A DNA stretch of 50,176 nt from Halosimplex carlsbadense 2-9-1 (GTDB lineage Archaea > Halobacteriota > Halobacteria > Halobacteriales > Haloarculaceae). Below the pieces are notes generated by a model. The model was not told where the DNA came from. It did no database searches and saw only the letters and a list, made by a program, of their open reading frames with translations. The translations under genes and the position numbers were made by a program. Within the stretch, counting starts at the first letter, position 1. Every line of letters begins with the position of its first letter. This document shows positions 33,683 through 42,429 of this stretch, piece by piece. Location: positions 1-50,176 of the forward strand of contig NZ_AOIU01000009.1 in the NCBI RefSeq assembly GCF_000337455.1. Direction: 5' to 3'.

Positions 33683-34402
33683 CTACACCGCGTCGATCGC
33701 CTCGTCGAGCGTGAACGCCCCCTCGTAGAGGGCGCTCCCGACGACGACGGCCGCGGCGCCCGCGTCCTTCAGCGCGCGCACGTCGTCCAGGGTCGCCACG
33801 CCGCCGCTGGCGACGACCGGGATGTCGACCGCCTCCACGACCCGCCGGACCGGCTCCGTCCGGACGCCTTCCAGTTGCCCCTCCACGTCCACGTCGGTGA
33901 AGAGGATCCCGCCGGCACCCAGTTCCTCGTAGCGCGCGGCAGCCTCGGCCGGGTCCAGACCCGTCCCCTCGGTCCATCCGGAGACGACGACCTCCCCGTC
34001 CTTCGCGTCGAGGCTCACCAGCACGCTCCCGGGGTGGTCCTCGCTGATCTCGGCGACGATGTCGGGGTCCTCGACGGCGGCGGTGCCGAGGATCACCCGG
34101 TCGATCCCGGCGTCCAGTAGGCCGACGGCGTCGTCGACGGTGCGGATACCGCCGCCGAGTTGCGTCTCGACGTCGACGGCGTCGACCACGGACTGGATGG
34201 CCGCGGCGTTCGCGCGCTCGCCCTCGAAGGCCCCGTCGAGGTCGACGAGGTGGAGGGTGCGCGCGCCCTGTTCGACCCACCCTTCGGCGGCCTCGACGGG
34301 GTCGCCGTACGCCTTGCCCGTGCCGCGCTCGCCACCGACCAACTGGACGACCTGCCCGTCCTGCACGTCGACGGCGGGCACGACCTCGAACTCCGGAAAC
34401 AT
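33683..34402 (-). CDS. hisA: Phosphoribosylformimino-AICAR ribotide isomerase
   Basis: 239-residue (beta/alpha)8 enzyme of histidine synthesis that isomerises ProFAR to PRFAR. Sequence marks are VVPAVDVQDGQVVQLVGGE with acid/base D12, LHLVDLDGAF, TQLGGGIRTVDDAV (phosphate loop), ILGTAAVEDP, the ILFTDVDVEGQLEG segment carrying the second catalytic Asp, and VVASGGVATLDDV for the second phosphate site. Length and motif order are canonical. It stands alone, divergent from the HemAT gene, and is distant from hisB and hisI. Confidence 0.97.
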   Translation of the reverse strand: MFPEFEVVPAVDVQDGQVVQLVGGERGTGKAYGDPVEAAEGWVEQGARTLHLVDLDGAFEGERANAAAIQSVVDAVDVETQLGGGIRTVDDAVGLLDAGIDRVILGTAAVEDPDIVAEISEDHPGSVLVSLDAKDGEVVVSGWTEGTGLDPAEAAARYEELGAGGILFTDVDVEGQLEGVRTEPVRRVVEAVDIPVVASGGVATLDDVRALKDAGAAAVVVGSALYEGAFTLDEAIDAV

Positions 34403-34581
34403 GCTCGCCAGTGGGCGAGCGCGGGGCGAAAGGGTGTCGGTCGCCGGACGCCGTTCGCCCCGTTCGGCGGTCGACGGCCACCCGTCGAATCGCCCGACGG
34501 CAGTATCACGCGCGAGAACTCGGCGGGTAGCGTTAAGACCACCAGCGGGGAACGGTGGCCTACATCTTCGGTCACTCGCTT

Positions 34582-36240
34582 ATGACAGACTACGCTGACG
34601 AATTCGGCCGTGGGGGACTGAACTCCGAAGTCGACCCGGACGCGCTGCTGACCGACATCGGGCTCGACGCCGAGGAGATCGACCGGCGCAAGGAGTTCGT
34701 CGGCTTCGACGGGGACGACGCCGAGCGACTCGCGGCGCTGGAGCCGCTGTTCGCGGACCACGCCGACCAGATCGCCGACGACTTCTACGACAACCTCACG
34801 GCCTACGACGAGACGACCGCCGTGATGGACCGGTCGCCCAAGACCGTCGAGCAGCTCAAGCGCACGCAGTCGGCGTACTTCGCGACGCTCGCCGGCGGCG
34901 AGTACGGTGAGGGCTACTTCACCAACCGCGCGCGGATCGGCAAGATCCACGACGTGCTGGAGATGCCGATGAAACACTACATCGGCCAGTACGGCGTCTA
35001 CTACGACCTGATCCTCGACCTCTTGCGTGAACGACTGCAGGAGAACCTCGTCGACGCGCTCCGGACGGAACTGGTCGGCGCCGCGACCGACGGGGGCGTC
35101 GCCGGCGACACCGCACCGGACGCCGCGATCGAACCGACCGACGACCCGCCGTCGGCGTCGTCATCGGCCGACCCGTCGGTCGACCTGGAGGCGATCGAGA
35201 GGGTCGTCGAGTCTGAGGTCGACGCCGGCATGGACGAGGTGCTGTCGGTGCTGCGGGTGATCAACCTCGACATGCAGGTCGTGGCGGACACCTACATCCA
35301 CTCGTACAACGAGCGCCTGCAGGACGAGATCGAGCGCCGCGAGCGGGCCTCGGCCGAGCGCGAGCGCCTCCAGGAGCAGGTCAGGGCGGACATCGAGCGG
35401 CCGGTCGACCAGTTGCTCGACGCCTCGGAGGACATCGCCGACAGCGCCCGCGCGATGTCCGAGCTGACCGACGACCAGACCGACCGGGTCGACGAGATCG
35501 CGGGCGAGGTCTCCCGGATGAGCGCGACGGTCGAGGAGGTCGCGGCGACCGCCGACGAGGTCGAGACGACCAGCGAGCGCGCCCGCTCGCTGGCGACGGA
35601 GGGCCGCGACGAGGCCGACGGCGCGGTCGGGGTGATGGACACTGTCGGCGAGGCGGTCGACGACGTGGCCGACGACGTCGACGCCCTGCAGACGCGCATC
35701 GGCGAGATCGACGAGGTCGTCGAGGTGATCAACGACATCGCCGACCAGACGAACATCCTCGCGCTGAACGCCTCGATCGAGGCGGCCAGGGCGGGCGAGG
35801 CGGGGTCGGGCTTCGCCGTCGTCGCCGACGAGGTGAAGTCGCTGGCGACGGAGTCCCAGGAGCGCGCCGGCGAGATCGAGCGGATGGTCACGGAGATCCA
35901 GACCGACGCCGACGAGACGGTCGAGAACCTCGCGACGACGACCGTGCGGGTCGAGGAGGGGATCGACCGGGTCGAGACGGCGATGGGGAACCTCGACGAC
36001 ATCGTCGAGGCCGTCACCGAGGCCGCCCGCGGGATCGCCGAGGTCGCCGACGCGACCGACGACCAGGCCGCCAGCGCCGAGGAAGTCGCGAGCATGCTCG
36101 ACGATCTGGTCGACCGCACCGAAGCCGTCTCGACCGAGATCGCCGACGTGGCGGCCGCCAGCGAGCAACAGGCCGAGATGGTCCGCGAGATCGACCGCAC
36201 CGTCGACCGCCTCGACGTGGCCGGCGACGACGCCGCGTAG
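34582..36240 (+). CDS. HemAT-type globin-coupled aerotaxis transducer
   Basis: 552 residues, soluble. The globin sensor (about 20-165 and 200-250) carries the proximal heme ligand H123 in [13 protein letters not shown], with [20 protein letters not shown] before it, matching Halobacterium HemAT. An acidic ~35-residue stretch (about 165-200) interrupts the domain. The methyl-accepting domain (about 280-552) has the signalling tip [20 protein letters not shown] with [18 protein letters not shown], and no membrane segment or HAMP. It would bind O2 at the heme and signal to CheA/CheW, which are not in the window. ATG 34582 matches family N-termini; a GTG at 34555 is an alternative. Confidence 0.95.
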   Translation: MTDYADEFGRGGLNSEVDPDALLTDIGLDAEEIDRRKEFVGFDGDDAERLAALEPLFADHADQIADDFYDNLTAYDETTAVMDRSPKTVEQLKRTQSAYFATLAGGEYGEGYFTNRARIGKIHDVLEMPMKHYIGQYGVYYDLILDLLRERLQENLVDALRTELVGAATDGGVAGDTAPDAAIEPTDDPPSASSSADPSVDLEAIERVVESEVDAGMDEVLSVLRVINLDMQVVADTYIHSYNERLQDEIERRERASAERERLQEQVRADIERPVDQLLDASEDIADSARAMSELTDDQTDRVDEIAGEVSRMSATVEEVAATADEVETTSERARSLATEGRDEADGAVGVMDTVGEAVDDVADDVDALQTRIGEIDEVVEVINDIADQTNILALNASIEAARAGEAGSGFAVVADEVKSLATESQERAGEIERMVTEIQTDADETVENLATTTVRVEEGIDRVETAMGNLDDIVEAVTEAARGIAEVADATDDQAASAEEVASMLDDLVDRTEAVSTEIADVAAASEQQAEMVREIDRTVDRLDVAGDDAA

Positions 36241-36316
36241 GCGGCCCACTCCCGCGGGGTCACCGGCCGTCGGCGACTCCGCCAGCCTTTATCTCCCGCC
36301 GGTCGACCGCCCGGAC

Positions 36317-37480
36317 ATGGTTTCGCTGTTGCTCGTGGCGGGGGTGGCCGTCGCGGCGTTCGTCGGGTTCAACATCGGGGGCTCCTCGACGGGGGTCGCG
36401 TTCGGCCCGGCCGTCGGGAGCGACTCCGTGTCGAAGACCGGCGCCGCGGCGCTGATGACCGGGTTCGCCCTGCTCGGCGGCGCCACCGTCGGCCGGAACG
36501 TCATCGAGACGATGGGGGGTCGGATCGTCCCGAGCGACCAGTTCACGCTTGCCGCCAGCGTCGCCGTCCTCTTTTTCGTCGGCCTCGCCCTGCTGGTCTC
36601 CAATCTCTTCGGCGTCCCCGCCTCCACCTCGATGACCGCCGTCGGCGCCATCGCCGGGCTCGGCGTCGCCACCGGGAGCATCGACTGGGAGGTCATGGGT
36701 CAGATCGTCACCTGGTGGCTCGTCGCGCCGATCACCGCCTTCTGGATCTGCGCCGTCATCGGGCGGTATCTCTTTCCGCACCTCGAAGCGCGGTTCACCC
36801 TGGAGTCGCCGGGCGAGGAGACCACCCTGCGCGAGCGGATCGGCGCCGCGCTGGTCGTCGCGATCGGCTGTTACATGGCCTACGCCGCGGGGGCGAGCAA
36901 CGTCGCCAACGCCGTCGGGCCGCTGTACGGCGGCCGCGTGCTCGGCGACGCGTTCCTGCCGTACGTCGGGCTGGCCGGCGTCGCCATCGGTGTCGGCGCC
37001 TTCACGATCGCCCGGCGAACGCTCGACACCGTCGGCAACGACCTGACGGACCTGCCGATCCTCGCCGCGCTCATCGTCGAGGTGGTGAGCGCGAGCATCA
37101 TCACCGGCCTCTCGGAGATCGGGATCCCCGCCAGCCTCGCCGTCTCCGCGACGATGTGCATCGTCGGCCTGGGCTGGGGTCGGGCGACCCGGACGACGAA
37201 GCTCGCCGACGCCGCCGCCGAGGCCGTCGCCGGCCCGCCCAAAGGGAGCGAGGGCGGCGACGGGGGCGTCACGGTCGACGCGATCGCCGACGGTGACGGA
37301 GCCGGGGCCCCGGAGCCGGACGCGGTCGCGAAGATCGGCGACGAGGACCCCGAGGAGATCACCGCCGCGGATCTCTTCGACCCCGCGGCGACCGGTCGGG
37401 TCGTCATGCTCTGGATACTCACGCCGTCGATCTCGGCGCTCGCCTCCTATCTCGTCTTCCGATACCTCCCGATCGTCTGA
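36317..37480 (+). CDS. PiT-family inorganic phosphate transporter (copy 1)
   Basis: 387 residues with about ten membrane helices of the PiT family, which imports phosphate with cations. The N-terminal family repeat reads FVGFNIGGSSTGVAFGPAVG, a halophile variant of GANDxANAxG. The C-terminal repeat is AAGASNVANAVGPLYGG. TLDTVGNDLTDLP is also conserved. A hydrophilic acidic loop (about 300-355) precedes the last helix. A cctttatct TATA box ~27 nt upstream supports leaderless ATG 36317. The next gene, 90 nt downstream on the same strand, is a close paralogue. Confidence 0.93.
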   Translation: MVSLLLVAGVAVAAFVGFNIGGSSTGVAFGPAVGSDSVSKTGAAALMTGFALLGGATVGRNVIETMGGRIVPSDQFTLAASVAVLFFVGLALLVSNLFGVPASTSMTAVGAIAGLGVATGSIDWEVMGQIVTWWLVAPITAFWICAVIGRYLFPHLEARFTLESPGEETTLRERIGAALVVAIGCYMAYAAGASNVANAVGPLYGGRVLGDAFLPYVGLAGVAIGVGAFTIARRTLDTVGNDLTDLPILAALIVEVVSASIITGLSEIGIPASLAVSATMCIVGLGWGRATRTTKLADAAAEAVAGPPKGSEGGDGGVTVDAIADGDGAGAPEPDAVAKIGDEDPEEITAADLFDPAATGRVVMLWILTPSISALASYLVFRYLPIV

Positions 37481-37570
37481 GTCCGAGCGCTCCCGGTGGT
37501 CCGGCCGCGTCGAGGCTCGGCCGGCGACCGCTGTCGGTAGATTTTACCTGTCAGTGGTCGAGGGACCGAT

Positions 37571-38770
37571 ATGGTCGAGGCCCTCCTGCTGGTCGGACTC
37601 GTCGTCGCCGTCTTCGTCGGCTTCAACATCGGGGGCTCCTCGACGGGCGTGGCGTTCGGGCCGGCGGTCGGCAGCGACACCGTCTCGAAGACGGTCGCGG
37701 CGGCGCTGATGACCGCCTTCGCGCTGCTCGGTGGCGCCACCGTCGGCCGCGAGGTGATCGAGACCCTCGGGAGCGACATCGTCACCACGCCGTTCACCCT
37801 CCAGATCAGCATCGGCGTCCTCTTTTTCGTCGGGCTCGCCCTCTTCCTCTCGAACGTCGCGGGCGTTCCGGCCTCGACGTCGATGACCGCCGTCGGCGCG
37901 ATGGCCGGGCTGGGGCTCGCCCGCGGCACGCTCAACTGGGGAGAGATGGGCCGGATCGTCACCTGGTGGCTCGTCTCGCCGGTGATCGCCTTCTGGGTGA
38001 GCGCGGTCATCGGTCGCTACTACTACCCCCGGCTGGTCGAGTGGTTCGCCGTCACGCAGACCGAGGGGTCGCTGGTCGTCTTCGACCGCTCGGGCGCCCT
38101 GCCGCGGCCGGAACTCGGCCCCAACACCACGCCTCGCGAACTCGTCGGGACGCTCCTGGTCGTCGGGATCGGCTGTTACATGGCCTTCTCGGCGGGGGCG
38201 AGCAACGTCGCCAACGCCGTCGCGCCGCTGTACGGTAGCGGCGACCTGGAGATGACCCAGGCGATCCTGCTGGGCGGCGGCGCCATCGGCCTGGGCGCCT
38301 TTACGATCGCCCGCCGGACGATGGACACCGTCGGAAACGACCTGACGGACCTGCCGCTGCTGGCGGCGCTGGTCGTCGCGACGGTCAGCTCGACCATCGT
38401 CACCGGCCTGTCGGCGCTGGGGATCCCGGCGAGTTTCGTCATCATCGCGACGATGAGCATCGTCGGCCTGGGCTGGGGCCGGGCGACCCGGACGGTCACC
38501 ATCGCCGACGCCAGGGGGGGCGACCCGCCGGCGGTGTCAGTCGGCGCGCTGGCCGCCGAGGCCGACGAGGCGCCGACCGTCGGCGGCGACGGCGGGACGC
38601 CGGACGCGGCCGACGCCCCGCCCATCGGCAGCGAGGACCGCGAGTCGATCCCCGACGCCGAGGACCTGTTCGAACCGGCGACGACCGCCCGGGTTATCTT
38701 CCTCCAGAACGTGGTGCCCGGGATAGCGACGGTCGCCTCGTTCCTGCTCTTCCGGTTTGTTCCGCTGTAA
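37571..38770 (+). CDS. PiT-family inorganic phosphate transporter (copy 2)
   Basis: 399 residues, closely similar to the preceding gene. The N-terminus FVGFNIGGSSTGVAFGPAVG is identical, and DTVGNDLTDLP and GLGWGRATRT are shared. The copies differ in the central region: about 20 extra residues (TEGSLVVFDRSGALPRPELG) between helices, and a different acidic loop before the last helix. It has its own TATA-like gattttacc ~25 nt before ATG 37571, so the two copies are probably expressed independently. Tandem duplication followed by divergence of regulation or affinity is a reasonable inference. Confidence 0.93.
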   Translation: MVEALLLVGLVVAVFVGFNIGGSSTGVAFGPAVGSDTVSKTVAAALMTAFALLGGATVGREVIETLGSDIVTTPFTLQISIGVLFFVGLALFLSNVAGVPASTSMTAVGAMAGLGLARGTLNWGEMGRIVTWWLVSPVIAFWVSAVIGRYYYPRLVEWFAVTQTEGSLVVFDRSGALPRPELGPNTTPRELVGTLLVVGIGCYMAFSAGASNVANAVAPLYGSGDLEMTQAILLGGGAIGLGAFTIARRTMDTVGNDLTDLPLLAALVVATVSSTIVTGLSALGIPASFVIIATMSIVGLGWGRATRTVTIADARGGDPPAVSVGALAAEADEAPTVGGDGGTPDAADAPPIGSEDRESIPDAEDLFEPATTARVIFLQNVVPGIATVASFLLFRFVPL

Positions 38771-38896
38771 GCCGCGATAGAATGGGATGCACGTCCACCT
38801 GCGAGCCGTCGCGGCCGGCAGATATTGCGCTCGCGGGCGCGAAACGGTAGCACGAACAGCAAGGTCTAACAGTCAGGGGGTCGAATCCTACAAGTG

Positions 38897-39283
38897 ATGC
38901 CCACCGTAGAGTACCTGAATTACGAAGTACTGGACGATCAGGGTTGGGACATGGACGCATCGGCTTTCGACGAGGCCGCCGACGCCGGCCTCGACGACGA
39001 GGACCACGGCACGCTCGAGGTCAACGAAGGCGAGTACATCCTCGAGGCCGCCGAGGCCCAGGGCTTCGACTGGCCGTTCTCGTGCCGCGCCGGCGCGTGT
39101 GCGAACTGCGCCGCCATCGCGGTCGAGGGCGACATCGACATGGACATGCAGCAGATCCTCTCCGACGAAGAGGTCGAGGAGAAGAACGTCCGCCTGACCT
39201 GCATCGGTAGCGCGGCCACCGACGAGGTCAAGATCGTCTACAACGCCAAGCACCTCGACTACCTGCAGAACCGCGTCATATAA
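38897..39283 (+). CDS. fer: Halophilic 2Fe-2S ferredoxin
   Basis: 128 residues, matching in length and cysteine spacing (C63, C68, C71, C102) the well-known haloarchaeal plant-type ferredoxin. The N-terminal insertion of acidic helices ([20 protein letters not shown]) is the hallmark of the halophilic form. The cluster segment is [20 protein letters not shown], followed by NVRLTCIGS. It donates electrons between 2-oxoacid:ferredoxin oxidoreductases and acceptors in the cytoplasm. ATG 38897 is chosen over the GTG one codon earlier because the mature protein starts PTVEYLNYE. Confidence 0.97.
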   Translation: MPTVEYLNYEVLDDQGWDMDASAFDEAADAGLDDEDHGTLEVNEGEYILEAAEAQGFDWPFSCRAGACANCAAIAVEGDIDMDMQQILSDEEVEEKNVRLTCIGSAATDEVKIVYNAKHLDYLQNRVI

Positions 39284-39758
39284 ACAGCAGCGTACCCGCT
39301 TCTCGAGCGAGTGCTTTCCCGGAAGCGAACATCCTTCGCTCCGGGACTTTCTCCCCGCCGAGAAGCGTTACTGTCGGTCTCTCGCTGACAACCAGACTCG
39401 GAAGCGATCGGCTTCCACGCACGCCGGTCCACTGTTCGCACACGTCGGTACGCAGGGTGATGTGGTCGTGGTCGCGACGTCTGCGGTTTGCGGTGGTCGT
39501 GTCTCGGCAGGACGTTCGGGTCGACTGAGCGTTCGGGGCGGCTCCTCGCAGTGTCTCAGCGACGTGGGTCCGCGGACGATATCGGGGCCGGTCGCGGCTG
39601 GACACCGGTGTCGGCGGTAACCGTGTGCCCTCGAACCCACTGTGCGGTGTATACCGATTCAACTGGCTTCCACTTCGGTCGGGAGAGAGCGAATCGACCG
39701 TTCACTGCGAGTGCGAACCGACTGAAGGACCGATGCCGATCGCGATGCTCTCAGGCGG
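39284..39758. other. 475-nt gap without a supported gene between fer and the MCP fusion
   Basis: Apart from the hairpin at 39318-39345 I see no gene, tRNA or known repeat here. Short frames on both strands are Arg/Ser-rich and lack promoters or recognisable domains. The base composition is slightly less GC-rich than the neighbours. The gap may be decayed sequence left by an insertion or rearrangement. Confidence 0.5.
39318..39345 (+). terminator. Stem-loop downstream of fer
   Basis: cccggaagcgaa (39318-39329) pairs with ttcgctccggg (39335-39345), with one bulged A and a 5-nt loop, 34 nt after the ferredoxin stop. It is followed by acttt. Placement fits a transcription terminator or a 3'-end stabilising hairpin for a highly expressed gene. 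Confidence 0.5.
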
Positions 39759-42107
39759 TCACTCCCTGTTCACGTTGAACGTGTCGAGGCGGTTCTGGAG
39801 TTGGTTCGCCTGGGTGGCGAGCGACTCGACGTTCGAAGTCACCTGACTCATCGAAGCGGCCTGTTCCTCCGCTGCGGCCGACGCGTCCTCCGCGGCACTG
39901 GCGGTGTTCTCCCCGAGTTCAGACACTTCGGTGATCGTCGATAGAACCTCCTCGGTACTGGCGGCCTGGTCGTCGACGGCGCGGGTTATCTCCTGTACGC
40001 CTTCGTCAGTCTCCTCGACGTTGCCGACCACGTCGACGAACGCGTCCACGGCGTTCTCGACGGACTCCGTGGTCTCCTCGATCTCACGTTCGGTACTCCG
40101 GATCCGTTCGACAGTCGTCGACGTGTGTCCCTGCACGTCCTCGATGAGATCGGAGATATCGCTGGCCGACTCCTGGGTCTCCTCGGCCAGTTGTTTGACT
40201 TCGTCCGCGACGACGGCGAACCCGTCGCCGGCGTCCGTCCCGTCGGTCCCTCCGACCCGGGCCGCTTCGATGTTCGCGTTGAGCGCCAGGATATTCGTCT
40301 GGTCGGCGATATCGGAGATCAGTTCCACGATCTCGTCGATCCGAGCCATCTGCTCGTCGAGTTGCTCGACGGACTCGACGACCGACGACATCTCGGCCCG
40401 GATCCGCTCCATCTCCGCGCTCGCCTGTTCTGCGGTCGACTCGCCGCCGCGCCCGACTTCGGCAGTGTCCTCGGAGAGCTGAGCGACAGTCCGCGCCGTC
40501 GACGCGACCTCTTCGACGGTCGCGGAGAGGTTGTTCATCTCGCTGGACACTCGGTCGAGACGCTCGCGCTGTTGGTCGGCCCGTCTCGTGACCCCCTCGA
40601 TCGACTCGCCGACCTCCTCGCTGGCCCGTTTCACCTTCTGGGCCCCCGAACTGGCCTGTTGACTCGCCGCCGCAACGTCGTGCGAGAACTCCTGAAGCTG
40701 TCGTATCGTCGCTTCAATTTCGTCGAGCATCGCGTTGAACGCCGTCGCGATCTCACCCATCGCGTCGTTTTCGGCGTCCGTCGGCAATCGGGCGGTCAGA
40801 TCCCCGTCGGCACAGTCGCTCATCGTCTCGCTGTACGCTTCTGCGCGCGCTTCGACCTGTTCGCGCAGTTCCCGTGACTCGTACGCCGTCTGAACCCGGT
40901 CTTGCAGCGAGTCGTGCATACTGTCGAACGTCCCCTCCTGGTGGAACAATGCGGGTCTGTACTGCGTCGTCTCGGCGACCTCCCGGAGGTCACACCCGAC
41001 CGTCTCGGAGAGAAACGTCTCCTCCGCTTTCTCCGCCCCGAAGAACTCGATGTCGTGGTTCTCGTCGGCCCGTGCGATCCGCATGTTGTGGCTGATATGA
41101 TGGGTCGCGCCGTCGAGGGTCACGGTGCCTTCCGGTGCGTCGAACGTTAGCCCGCTCCGGAGCTGTTCTATCACCGCCTCCTGGTCGGTCGTTCCCGCGG
41201 CTTCGACAGCCTTCGCGTAGAGGTGTATCGAAACGTAGCTGTTCTGTGCCTCCTGGTTGATGTACTGCGCGTCCGGGAACTTCTCGTAGAAGCGCTCGAC
41301 GAACGCCTTGTTCTCCGACGTCGAGAGCTCCTCCATGTAGTTGACTCCGACGTGGACACCCGCGAACGCGGGCGGCTCGTACCGTTTGTGTTCGAACGCC
41401 TGAGCCATCGATGTGGAGGTTCCGACGGGCACCGCGAGCCCTCGATCGGCTTTCTCTCGGAAGAACTCCGCGTGGTTGTCCCCGACGAGCATCGACATGA
41501 CGAAGTCGGGATCGGCGTTCTCGATCCGGGTTACCAACGACTCGAACGACGTCTGTGAGAGCGGCGCGAACGCCTTGCCGATCACCTCGGCGTCGTGTTC
41601 CGCCGCGAGGATATCTACCCAGTCAGCGGACAGGTGTCCGAAGTTGTAGTCGGCCGCGACCGTGAAGATCTCCGGCCCGTATTCCGAGACGAGGTACGGG
41701 AGGACGGTCCCGAGTTGCTGGCGAGCGGTCGCTCCCATCGGGAAGGTGTATCGGTCGCAGACGCCGCCCTCGTACTGGGTCGTGTAGAAGTACAGCTGTC
41801 TATGAGCGTCTATCAAGGGACGGACGACCTCCCGCTCGGACGAAGCATAGCCGGCCCAGATCGCGTCAGGGTCTTGCTCGTTCAGAATGTCGGTGACCAG
41901 CTGTCGGTATCTGTTCACGTCCGACTTCGGATCCGGATCGACTACCTCGATCTCACGACCGAGAATCCCCCCGTTCCGGTTCAGTTCTTCGACCGCGAGG
42001 AGACTCGCCTGCCACTTCGAAGTGCCGAGCTCGGCGAATTTACCGGACCGATTCTCGAGAACCGCTATCGTGATGGGATCATCTGACTCGTCTGCCCTAC
42101 CAATCAT
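39759..42107 (-). CDS. Fusion of UrtA-like amide/urea-binding domain with HAMP and MCP signalling domain
   Basis: 782 residues. Residues ~11-357 are a type-1 periplasmic-binding domain of the urea/short-chain-amide group: FYTTQYEGGVCDRYTFPMGA, then EIFTVAADYNFGHLSADWVD, FEHKRYEPPAF and LTFDAPEGTVTLDGATHHIS. A HAMP-like/linker region (about 405-475) and a methyl-accepting coiled coil (about 480-782) follow, with the tip [19 protein letters not shown] segment near 598-610. No signal peptide, lipobox or membrane helix is visible, so the whole protein should be cytoplasmic. ATG 42107 has a gttaaacc box ~24 nt upstream, which excludes a hidden exported N-terminus. The tip contains a 5-residue insertion (IEAARVGGTDGTDAGDGF). 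It probably signals an internal amide or urea-like ligand to CheA/CheW; the ligand is inference. Confidence 0.9.
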   Translation of the reverse strand: MIGRADESDDPITIAVLENRSGKFAELGTSKWQASLLAVEELNRNGGILGREIEVVDPDPKSDVNRYRQLVTDILNEQDPDAIWAGYASSEREVVRPLIDAHRQLYFYTTQYEGGVCDRYTFPMGATARQQLGTVLPYLVSEYGPEIFTVAADYNFGHLSADWVDILAAEHDAEVIGKAFAPLSQTSFESLVTRIENADPDFVMSMLVGDNHAEFFREKADRGLAVPVGTSTSMAQAFEHKRYEPPAFAGVHVGVNYMEELSTSENKAFVERFYEKFPDAQYINQEAQNSYVSIHLYAKAVEAAGTTDQEAVIEQLRSGLTFDAPEGTVTLDGATHHISHNMRIARADENHDIEFFGAEKAEETFLSETVGCDLREVAETTQYRPALFHQEGTFDSMHDSLQDRVQTAYESRELREQVEARAEAYSETMSDCADGDLTARLPTDAENDAMGEIATAFNAMLDEIEATIRQLQEFSHDVAAASQQASSGAQKVKRASEEVGESIEGVTRRADQQRERLDRVSSEMNNLSATVEEVASTARTVAQLSEDTAEVGRGGESTAEQASAEMERIRAEMSSVVESVEQLDEQMARIDEIVELISDIADQTNILALNANIEAARVGGTDGTDAGDGFAVVADEVKQLAEETQESASDISDLIEDVQGHTSTTVERIRSTEREIEETTESVENAVDAFVDVVGNVEETDEGVQEITRAVDDQAASTEEVLSTITEVSELGENTASAAEDASAAAEEQAASMSQVTSNVESLATQANQLQNRLDTFNVNRE

Positions 42108-42429
42108 TCTTGATACTACAGCCTTGGTTTAACATCTTCCGTCATATGCATTTTGATAGCCCTAATATACCCACTCGCGCGAAAATCGCTGAAAATATTA
42201 TCAGTAATGGTGTTCAGAACTGTCGAAATCTGAAACTAACTAGTCGGGGTGGCTCGGCTGGGGGCGGGTCCGGGTCGGTCGTGACCGACTGAACGCAGAT
42301 GTTACTTCCAGCACGACGGCTCCCGTCGGTCGACGACTCCGGACGAGCGCACCGCTCGCACACTGGGACACCCACAGCGGCCGCGCCGCCGTCGAAACCA
42401 CTAATGCCCGCCAGCGCGCTGGTTCGGTC
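42108..42429. other. AT-rich gap upstream of the MCP fusion
   Basis: The 322-nt divergent gap includes about 130 nt (42108-42240) that is markedly AT-rich compared with the rest of the window (for example gaaaatattatcagtaatgg and taatataccc). It contains the minus-strand gttaaacc promoter element for the MCP fusion; ccactaatg near 42397 may serve the prepilin peptidase gene. A short + strand frame here is not convincing. No repeat or attachment site was recognised. Confidence 0.55.

Noticed and set aside
38874..38892. ggggtcgaatcctac resembling a tRNA T-arm just upstream of fer
   Set aside because: No acceptor, D or anticodon arms can be folded from the surrounding bases, and the position is the ferredoxin 5' region.
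39276..39662. 128-codon minus-strand frame between fer and the MCP fusion
   Set aside because: Arg/Ser/Thr-rich composition, overlaps the fer 3' end and terminator hairpin, no promoter, no recognisable domain.
42110..42292. 60-codon + strand frame in the AT-rich gap
   Set aside because: No promoter at a suitable distance and low-complexity end (GGSAGGGSGS); likely chance.
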